This document shows positions 57,672 through 64,000 of a stretch of 64,000 nucleotides of DNA, in pieces; positions within the stretch are counted from its first letter, which is position 1, and every line of letters starts with the position of its first letter. Source of the stretch: an uncultured Prochlorococcus sp. (lineage in GTDB: Bacteria; Cyanobacteriota; Cyanobacteriia; PCC-6307; Cyanobiaceae); contig CACGKI010000001.1 in the NCBI GenBank assembly GCA_902573565.1, forward strand, positions 106,509 through 170,508. Reading direction: 5' to 3'. The translations under genes were made by a program, and so were the position numbers. The notes beneath the pieces were generated by a model. It saw only the letters and a program-made list of their open reading frames with translations, did no database searches and was not told the origin of the DNA.

Positions 57672-59000
57672 ATGACAATAAGATTAGTTTTAGTTAGGCA
57701 TGGACTAAGCAGTTTCAATGCAGAAGGATTAATTCAAGGAAGAACAGATGATTCATTATTAACTGATGAAGGATATGAACAAGCCCAAAAAGCAGGAAAA
57801 GCATTATCAAAAATAAACTTTGATAAAATCTATTCTTCTCCACTTGTTAGAGCGGCAGAGACTGCAAAAACAATTAAAAAGTCCTTCAATAAAGAACAAA
57901 ATATTGTATTTGATGATAACTTGCTTGAGGTAGATCTTAGTGAATGGTCTGGCCTAAAAATTGATGAAATAAAAAAGAAATTTCCAGAAATTTACCCTAT
58001 ATGGAAAAATGATCCAGAAAATCTAATCTTAAAAAAAGATGACAATAAAACATATAAACCAATTCAAGATTTATTTTGTCAAGCAACAGATTTTCTAGAA
58101 GACATTTTCAAAACTTATCCAGACAAAGATGATGTAAATATTTTAGTTGTAGGACATAATGCGATTCTCAGATGTTTAATCCTCTCATTATTAGGAAAGC
58201 CTAAGCAAGGTTTTAGGAAAATAAGATTAGAAAATGCTTCTTTCTCGATACTCAATATTTCAATGAAAGATAAATCTTTTAAGACCCAAATAGAATGCTT
58301 AAATCAAACTTCTCATCTTAATAAAAATATTCCAAATCAAATTGGAGATTCCAGAATATTTTTAATAAGGCATGGTGAAACTAACTGGAATAAAGAAGGT
58401 AGATTCCAAGGCCAAATCGATATCCCTCTAAATGAAAACGGAAAAGATCAAGCTAGAAAGACTTTTGAATATTTGAGAAATATTTCTTTCAATAAGGCAT
58501 TTTCAAGTTCAATGCATAGACCTTTTGAGACTGCACAAATAATCCTTCAAAATTGCAAAGATTTAAAAATAGAAAAAATAAATGCGCTAATAGAGATTAG
58601 TCACGGCTTATGGGAAGGTAAATTAGAAAAAGAAATTAGAGAACAGTGGCCTGCTTTACTTAAAAATTGGCATAATAAACCCGAAGAAGTAATAATGCCC
58701 GAAGGCGAATCTATAAAAGACGTTTCAGAAAGGGCCGTAGAAGCTTTTGACAAAATTTGTTTATCTCAAAAGGATAATGATCTAAGCCTTCTGGTTGCTC
58801 ATGATGCAGTCAATAAAACTCTAATTTGCAATATCCTTGGGATTAATTATTCAAATATTTGGATGATAAAACAAGGTAATGGAGGCATAACTATAATTGA
58901 CCTTTTTAATGATCCCGAAAAGCCCCCTGTGATCAGCGCTCTAAACATTACAACCCACTTAGGAGGAATATTTGATTCAACTGCTTCAGGAGCACTCTAA
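57672..59000 (+). CDS. Tandem histidine phosphatase (phosphoglycerate mutase-like), two domains
   Basis: 442 residues made of two histidine-phosphatase domains. The first has RLVLVRHGLSSFN (H10) and SSPLVRAAETAKTI with GHNAILRCLILSLLG. The second (from ~229) has RIFLIRHGETNWNKEGRFQGQIDIPLNENG and SSMHRPFETAQII with VAHDAVNKTLICNILG. Both keep the Arg-His-Gly and second His. The family acts on phosphate esters (e.g. phosphoserine, 3-PGA), and the double form occurs in cyanobacteria. Confidence 0.88.
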   Translation: MTIRLVLVRHGLSSFNAEGLIQGRTDDSLLTDEGYEQAQKAGKALSKINFDKIYSSPLVRAAETAKTIKKSFNKEQNIVFDDNLLEVDLSEWSGLKIDEIKKKFPEIYPIWKNDPENLILKKDDNKTYKPIQDLFCQATDFLEDIFKTYPDKDDVNILVVGHNAILRCLILSLLGKPKQGFRKIRLENASFSILNISMKDKSFKTQIECLNQTSHLNKNIPNQIGDSRIFLIRHGETNWNKEGRFQGQIDIPLNENGKDQARKTFEYLRNISFNKAFSSSMHRPFETAQIILQNCKDLKIEKINALIEISHGLWEGKLEKEIREQWPALLKNWHNKPEEVIMPEGESIKDVSERAVEAFDKICLSQKDNDLSLLVAHDAVNKTLICNILGINYSNIWMIKQGNGGITIIDLFNDPEKPPVISALNITTHLGGIFDSTASGAL

Positions 59001-59055
59001 ATTCTAACCCTTATTAAAAATTTATTTTGATGAATTCAGAGTCAGAAAAAAGGCT

Positions 59056-59715
59056 TTATTTATTGAAAAAGCCAACTTGATTAAGAGGCCAAAATCTGAA
59101 ATATGCTTTACCAATTATCTCCTTTTTGTGAAGAAATTTACTTCCAGGCCAATATCTACCATCCCAGCTATTTGACCTATTATCACCTAAAACTAAAAAA
59201 TGATCTTCAGGAACTTTTATATTTTCAAATTTACCACATTTATTAAAGAGGGATAATGAGCACTTATAAAAGACATAAGGTTCAGGAATTAATTTATTAT
59301 TTATTATTAATTCACCCTTTGAATTTACACTGACAATTTCTCCTGGAAGTGCCACCACTCTTTTAATATAAGCATCGCAAGCTTGATCCCTTAAACCAGG
59401 AATAAACGACATCGGAGGAAAACTCATAAAGAAACAATATCTTTTTTTTGGTAGAGGCTTAGATCTTGATGAAATTAATTTTTCGTCAAAGGAGTAAGGT
59501 GAGTTAAAAACAACAATATCTCCTCTTCTCGGTAAAGAGTTTTTTAGCGAAAATTTTTCAATAATTAGCCTATCATTTATTTGCAATTCAGGGAGCATTG
59601 ATCCAGAGGGGATATAACGTGGTTCTGCGAAAAAAGATCTACAAGAGGAAACAAAAAAAGTTAATAGAATTAGTAGACCCCATTCTTTAAAAAAACTTTT
59701 AATATAAGCAGGCAT
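59056..59715 (-). CDS. lepB: Signal peptidase I
   Basis: Cleaves signal peptides from exported proteins. 219 residues; one N-terminal membrane helix (~12-27), then the catalytic Ser39 in IPSGSMLPEL and the base Lys118 in AYIKRVVALPGE. Further boxes: GDIVVFNSP, FLVLGDNRSNSWDGRYWG-type segment (here WPGSKFLHKKEIIGKAYFRFWPL). The mid-part has a Cys-containing loop. Confidence 0.95.
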   Translation of the reverse strand: MPAYIKSFFKEWGLLILLTFFVSSCRSFFAEPRYIPSGSMLPELQINDRLIIEKFSLKNSLPRRGDIVVFNSPYSFDEKLISSRSKPLPKKRYCFFMSFPPMSFIPGLRDQACDAYIKRVVALPGEIVSVNSKGELIINNKLIPEPYVFYKCSLSLFNKCGKFENIKVPEDHFLVLGDNRSNSWDGRYWPGSKFLHKKEIIGKAYFRFWPLNQVGFFNK

Positions 59716-59738
59716 AAAATTAATAAAGTCTTGATTTT

Positions 59739-60101
59739 TTAAACTTGTATAAATTGTTTGGCATATTCAATTTCGTTAAAACCTAATATTACTTTTTTTC
59801 CTTCGTAAATCAAAAATGGTCTTTTTATTAATTTGCCGTCACTTAAAAGTAGTTGAATAATTTCTTCCCTTGATAAACCATAAATATCAAGATTAAGAGT
59901 TTTAAAGGCTTTACCTCTTGTATTAAAAATCTTTTTCTTATCATCTGAGTATTGTTCTAAGGCTAGATTTAAATAATTTACAAGTGGTGGTTCTTTTACA
60001 ATATTAATTAATTGAAATTCGAACTCTTTACTTTCAAGCCACTTTGCAGCTTTTCGGCAAGTTGAGCATTTTAAATAACTATAAAAAATAATTTTTTTCA
60101 A
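59739..60101 (-). CDS. ArsC/Spx family thioredoxin-fold protein
   Basis: 120 residues. N-terminal IIFYSYLKCSTCRKAAKWLESK (C12-x-x-C15, R16) followed by the Spx/ArsC pattern FQLINIVKEPP and, near the end, GKLIKRPFLIYEGKKVILGF, where the Arg of KRP is the conserved substrate/anion residue. The family includes arsenate reductases and Spx/MgsR regulators; the sequence cannot separate these. It overlaps the ppa stop by 4 bp. The glycosyltransferases at 13 kb are another arsenic-associated trace. Confidence 0.75.
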   Translation of the reverse strand: MKKIIFYSYLKCSTCRKAAKWLESKEFEFQLINIVKEPPLVNYLNLALEQYSDDKKKIFNTRGKAFKTLNLDIYGLSREEIIQLLLSDGKLIKRPFLIYEGKKVILGFNEIEYAKQFIQV

Positions 60102-60652
60102 TTTAATTTACTAATATTTGATTTCTTAAGAACTTTAAAGTTTTTCTTTTTAATAGGAATACAACTTTTCAATAAATTTTCAACCACATCAAAATCCCTC
60201 CAACCATCAATTTGAACTGTTCTTCCATCAAGTCCTTTGCTTGTCCTAAAAAATTCAGCAACATCCTCAAGCTGATTAGGGGCAATTTGATTAATACTCA
60301 CTATATTAGCCTGTCTAGGATTAGCCATTGGCACACATAAAAGTTTTCCATCATATGCACCACAATCATGCATATCCAAAACTCCAATAGGTCTAGCTTT
60401 TATAAGACAACCAGCAAAAGTAGGCTCATCCATTATCACCATTGCATCAAGAGGAGCACCATCATCAGCAAGGGTATTTGGGATAAAACCATAATCGAAA
60501 GGATACCTTACGGAAGAATGCAATACTCTGTCTAGGGCCATTATTCCAGCATCAGAACAATATTCATATTTATTCCTACTCCCTGCAGGTATTTCAACAA
60601 CAATATTTACTATTCCCTTCATTGGAGATGGAGGTATCGAACTAAGGTCCAT
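60098..60652 (-). CDS. ppa: Inorganic pyrophosphatase
   Basis: Hydrolyses PPi to drive biosynthesis. 184 residues of family I: VVEIPAGSRNKYEYC, DRVLHSSVRYPFDYGFIPNTLADDGAPLDAMVIMDEP (metal-binding Asp residues, the DxDxxD region) and CVPMANPRQ. The start overlaps the end of the preceding membrane ORF by 11 bp. Confidence 0.96.
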   Translation of the reverse strand: MDLSSIPPSPMKGIVNIVVEIPAGSRNKYEYCSDAGIMALDRVLHSSVRYPFDYGFIPNTLADDGAPLDAMVIMDEPTFAGCLIKARPIGVLDMHDCGAYDGKLLCVPMANPRQANIVSINQIAPNQLEDVAEFFRTSKGLDGRTVQIDGWRDFDVVENLLKSCIPIKKKNFKVLKKSNISKLN

Positions 60653-60896
60653 CTTTTTTAAAATCGTGATTATGAATTATCTCATTTCCTTGAGATAAAG
60701 GCCTGCCAATTAAAATGCTTATTGAAGGTAATAAAATTGTCAAAAAGGCAAAAATAATACCTAAAGATGTAATGGATAAACTCCTTATACTTAAAGGGTC
60801 ATCATCATCTCTTTCAAAATCACTTCGAGCAAAATCAAGAGAAGATTCTTCGCTTGATTTACTTTGAACAAACTGCTTTGATTTCGTGTAACTCAA
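60642..60896 (-). CDS. Small membrane protein of unknown function
   Basis: 84 residues. A charged, acidic N-terminal half (~1-35, FERDDDDPLS) precedes one membrane helix (~40-63, SLGIIFAFLTILLPSISILI) and a short tail. It has a conserved-looking RSDFERDDDDPLSIRSLSITSLG segment. I do not recognise a family. It overlaps ppa by 11 bp and is likely translated with it. Confidence 0.6.
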   Translation of the reverse strand: MSYTKSKQFVQSKSSEESSLDFARSDFERDDDDPLSIRSLSITSLGIIFAFLTILLPSISILIGRPLSQGNEIIHNHDFKKDGP

Positions 60897-60991
60897 AAAC
60901 TATTAATTGGGAAAGATTAAGGAGATAATTAAACATTCTTATCCTACATTCAAAATGTCAATAAATCAAAACATTGATTAGTAACTCTTAA

Positions 60992-61342
60992 TTACTCTTT
61001 TTCCAGCAAAGATCTAATAGATTTTAGTTCGTCTAGTATTTGGACAAGTATATTTTGAGCAGCAGAGGAAGGTGTATTAAAGACCTCTACAGTAACTTCC
61101 TTAATTCTTAAAATATCTTTTGCAAATCTTGCTACTTCATTAGGATGGAATTTTAAAGGATCTTTTTGATCAGTTCTAAATTCGGGATTTAATTTTCTTG
61201 GATTAAAGCTAGGGTTTAGATTTCTTAAATCTGTATTTGTATACCTATAGACAGAAGCTCTTGATCTGTTTAAGAATTTTTGAACTTCATCAATACCTAC
61301 TAATTCCTCTTCGCTAGAAATATTGGAATCTATATTTTCCAT
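60992..61342 (-). CDS. Helix-turn-helix, resolvase/excisionase-like small protein
   Basis: 116 residues. Residues ~15-30 (VGIDEVQKFLNRSRASVYRYTN) read as a MerR/excisionase-like winged helix-turn-helix that would bind DNA. The C-terminal half is helical and amphipathic (NILVQILDELKSIRSLLEKE), probably for dimerisation. No recombinase domain is present. Target unknown. Confidence 0.65.
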   Translation of the reverse strand: MENIDSNISSEEELVGIDEVQKFLNRSRASVYRYTNTDLRNLNPSFNPRKLNPEFRTDQKDPLKFHPNEVARFAKDILRIKEVTVEVFNTPSSAAQNILVQILDELKSIRSLLEKE

Positions 61343-61516
61343 AAACTTAAGAAAATGTTGTAGTAATAATGAACTTTTAAAAGAGTTTGAACTTCATTAC
61401 TGAAAAAGTTAGCAGAAACAATATTTTTAGACTAGCCGCGTTCAGGGACTCAAGACACTTTAAATTATTTTTTCATCTTAATTGATAACATTAAATATTA
61501 TTAAGGATTTTTTTGT

Positions 61517-63319
61517 ATGCGCGTGACAACCTCATTTCCTCTGGGGACACTTCGTGACACACCTTCTGAAGCTGAGATTATTTCACATCAACTACTTTTA
61601 AAAGCTGGATATATTCGCAGAGTTAACAGCGGTATTTATGCATATATGCCATTAATGCTTAGAGTTATTGAAAAAATATCCGCAATAATAGAGAGAGAAC
61701 TTAATAGTATTGGTTGTACAAAATTACTATTACCCCAACTTCATCCTGCAGATTTATGGAGAAAAAGTGAGAGGTGGGAAGGATATACTGCAGGGGAAGG
61801 AATAATGTTTAATCTCAAAGATAGACAAGGTAAAGAATTTGGTTTAGCTCCAACTCACGAAGAGGTGATCACGAGTATTGCATCAGAGACTATCAACTCC
61901 TATAAGCAATTACCTCAATGTTTTTATCAAATTCAGACAAAATTTAGAGATGAAATAAGGCCAAGGTTTGGATTGATGAGAAGTAGAGAATTTATAATGA
62001 AAGATGGTTATTCTTTTCATTCTTCAGAAAACGATCTAGCTTCTTTCTATGAAAAGGTTGGCAATGCTTATGAAAATATTTTTAAATCTTGTGGTCTTCA
62101 GATAGTAGGGGTTGAAGCTGATAGTGGAGCAATTGGCGGAGCCTCCTCTAAAGAATTTATGGTCACTGCTGATGCAGGGGAAGATTCCATTTTGTTTACT
62201 CAAAGTGGCTCTTATGCTGCAAATATTGAAAAAGCTGTTTCTCTACCCTCTCAACCTATTCCACTAAAAGATGATATTGCAGAGTGGTTGGAGACACCTC
62301 AACAAAAAACAATTCTAGAAGTTTGTAATAATAACAATTTAGACCCTAGTCAAATTATTAAAGTAGTAATATTCCTTGCACAGTTCGAAGGTGAATTTGA
62401 GGTCCCAATTCTTGCATGCATAAGAGGAGATCAACACATTAATGAAGTAAAGCTTTTTAACTTAATCAATAAACTGCATAAGTCTAATCTCCTTAATCTC
62501 AAAAAGATTGAAGACAAAAATAATATCGAAAAAAATCTAATTGATTTTCCCTTAGGTTTTATCGGGCCAGATTTAGATAATAAAACTATTAAAGGTACTT
62601 CTAATTGGGATAAAAAATGGACAAGAATAATTGACCATTCTGCAAGTGGTCTTTCAAAGTTTATAAGTGGTGGGAATAAAGTTAATTTCCATAAAGTTTT
62701 TAAAGAATTTTCTTTTGATTCGAAAGACTATCTAATTGGGGATATCAGGAATGCTAAAAAAGGAGATAAAATAAGTATTTATGATGATGAAGAACTTAAA
62801 GAAAAAAAAGGTATCGAGATTGGACATATTTTTCAACTAGGTCAGAAATATAGTGAAAAATTAAATGCAAAGTTCTCTGATAAGGAGGGTCAGTTAAAAA
62901 ATTTATGGATGGGTTGTTACGGAATAGGTGTGACAAGAATAGCTCAAGCTGCTATTGAACAGAATCATGACCAAAAAGGAATTTGTTGGCCTATCCAGAT
63001 TTCTCCTTTTGAAGTTATTATTATCCCAACAAACCTAAAAGATCCTATTCAAAGTGATCTTACTGAGCAAATCTATAACAACTTTTTAATTAATAAAATT
63101 GATGTCCTTCTTGATGATAGAAACGATAGAGCTGGAGTGAAATTTAAAGATGCGGAATTAATTGGTATTCCTTTTCAGATAATTATTGGTAGAGATTCTA
63201 TTAATAAAGAAGTAGAACTTTTATGCAGAACAAATAATACTAAGCTTAAAATTAGTACTGATAAATTGTTAGAAACATTTATTTCCGAATCTGAAATAAT
63301 GTACAATAAAAACTCTTGA
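61517..63319 (+). CDS. proS: Prolyl-tRNA synthetase
   Basis: Charges tRNA-Pro. 600 residues, bacterial type with an inserted editing domain. Class II motifs: motif 1 region MLRVIEKISAIIERELNSIGCTKLLLPQLHPADLW, motif 2 FRDEIRPRFGLMRSREFIMKDGYSFH and motif 3 GCYGIGVTRIAQAAIEQ. The editing insert spans ~220-400. The C-terminal anticodon domain has NKIDVLLDDRNDRAGVKFKDAELIGIPFQIIIGRD. Starts the proS-psb27 pair. Confidence 0.97.
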   Translation: MRVTTSFPLGTLRDTPSEAEIISHQLLLKAGYIRRVNSGIYAYMPLMLRVIEKISAIIERELNSIGCTKLLLPQLHPADLWRKSERWEGYTAGEGIMFNLKDRQGKEFGLAPTHEEVITSIASETINSYKQLPQCFYQIQTKFRDEIRPRFGLMRSREFIMKDGYSFHSSENDLASFYEKVGNAYENIFKSCGLQIVGVEADSGAIGGASSKEFMVTADAGEDSILFTQSGSYAANIEKAVSLPSQPIPLKDDIAEWLETPQQKTILEVCNNNNLDPSQIIKVVIFLAQFEGEFEVPILACIRGDQHINEVKLFNLINKLHKSNLLNLKKIEDKNNIEKNLIDFPLGFIGPDLDNKTIKGTSNWDKKWTRIIDHSASGLSKFISGGNKVNFHKVFKEFSFDSKDYLIGDIRNAKKGDKISIYDDEELKEKKGIEIGHIFQLGQKYSEKLNAKFSDKEGQLKNLWMGCYGIGVTRIAQAAIEQNHDQKGICWPIQISPFEVIIIPTNLKDPIQSDLTEQIYNNFLINKIDVLLDDRNDRAGVKFKDAELIGIPFQIIIGRDSINKEVELLCRTNNTKLKISTDKLLETFISESEIMYNKNS

Positions 63320-63345
63320 AGCTTATTTTTTTTGGGAGCTAAGTT

Positions 63346-63783
63346 ATGTTAATGAAATGGACATCAAAATTATTTTTTAAGAATCTTACCAAAGCTATAT
63401 CTTTTGCAATATCCTTAATTGTTGTTTTTACACTATTTAGTTCCCCTTCCATAGCTGCAAAAACCGCTATGACAGGTGACTATACAAAGGATACAATTTC
63501 AGTTGTCAAATCATTACAAACAGCTGTTGATACTCCAAAAGATTCTCCAAATAAAGATGAAGTAAGAAGTGAGGCTCTTACACTCATAACTGACTATATT
63601 TCCAGATATAGAAATAGAGGGATGGTGAATAAAACGCAATCATTTACCACAATGCAAACAGCATTAAATGCTATGGCAGGTCATTACAAAAACTTTGCAA
63701 GTAGGCCTTTACCAGATAAACTTAAAGAGCGTTTAACCAAAGAATTTTCTCTTGCTGAAAAAATGGTTCTAAGAGAAAGTTGA
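63346..63783 (+). CDS. psb27: Photosystem II assembly factor Psb27
   Basis: Lumenal factor that binds CP43 during PSII repair and keeps the Mn cluster site open. 145 residues: a signal peptide (~1-37, ending SPSIAAKT) and a four-helix bundle with GDYTKDTISVVKSLQTAV, EALTLITDYISRYRNRGMVN, TMQTALNAMAGHYKNFASRPLPDKLKERL. Unlike many cyanobacterial Psb27 proteins there is no Cys after the signal peptide, so it is not a lipoprotein here. 27 bp after proS. Confidence 0.95.
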   Translation: MLMKWTSKLFFKNLTKAISFAISLIVVFTLFSSPSIAAKTAMTGDYTKDTISVVKSLQTAVDTPKDSPNKDEVRSEALTLITDYISRYRNRGMVNKTQSFTTMQTALNAMAGHYKNFASRPLPDKLKERLTKEFSLAEKMVLRES

Positions 63784-63792
63784 TACAATTCA

Positions 63793-64000
<208 letters not shown>

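Overview
The window is chromosomal DNA of a marine picocyanobacterium, almost certainly a high-light-adapted Prochlorococcus. The support is the strongly AT-rich base composition, very short spacers, frequent TTG/GTG starts, an alpha-carboxysome cluster with form IA RuBisCO, a complete dark-operative protochlorophyllide reductase (chlNBL) beside the light-dependent enzyme, PsaM, Psb27, NdhL, a ferrochelatase with a light-harvesting-like tail, and the aar/ado alkane pair. I cannot name the strain. I see no rRNA, CRISPR array, insertion sequence or prophage.

Layout. 1-5 kb: hisIE, a group 2 sigma factor behind an AT-only repeat, small conserved proteins, a cyAbrB regulator, and trpA-DUF3007-ndhL. 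5.0-6.55 kb: tRNA-Leu(UAA), a lone outer-membrane beta-barrel gene and a second, broken copy of the 5' half of the same tRNA; this looks like the scar of a tRNA-targeted insertion. 6.5-18.5 kb: pyrC, a Ca2+/cation antiporter, glutathione reductase and a long glutathione transferase, dnaA, two glycosyltransferases of the arsenosugar type, a GNAT acetyltransferase, an ABC exporter, hisG, gloB and ridA. 18.6-27.5 kb: the carboxysome locus on the minus strand (csoS1-cbbL-cbbS-csoS2-csoSCA-csoS4A-csoS4B-acRAF), with csoS1D nearby and rdgB between on the other strand. The gaps between cbbL, cbbS and csoS2 hold perfect hairpins that probably set expression ratios. 27.6-33.1 kb: chlN, chlB, chlL and por. 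33.1-41.8 kb: psaM, a lipoate ligase-like gene, a site-2 protease, trpF, folE, and the run ado, aar, accA, SDR (fatty acid and alkane metabolism) plus a creatininase-like gene. 41.9-53.8 kb: an S1-domain protein, Tab2, a laccase-domain (PgeF) gene that has no ATG/GTG/TTG start, ilvB, hemH, a core-type tyrosine recombinase, cobO, pyrH-frr, a geranylgeranyl-reductase-like enzyme and tal. 53.9-64 kb: ftsI with a small membrane protein that overlaps it (FtsL candidate), a CPBP protease, a double histidine phosphatase, lepB, an ArsC/Spx-like protein, ppa, proS, psb27 and the 5' end of purA.

Most genes are housekeeping or photosynthetic and work in carbon fixation, chlorophyll/haem synthesis, amino-acid synthesis and cell division. 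I found no clearly new multi-gene system. The best candidates for something undescribed are the tRNA-flanked beta-barrel island, the chromosomal tyrosine recombinase with intact catalytic residues, the structured spacers of the carboxysome operon, and the PgeF gene apparently started at ATT behind a strong Shine-Dalgarno sequence.
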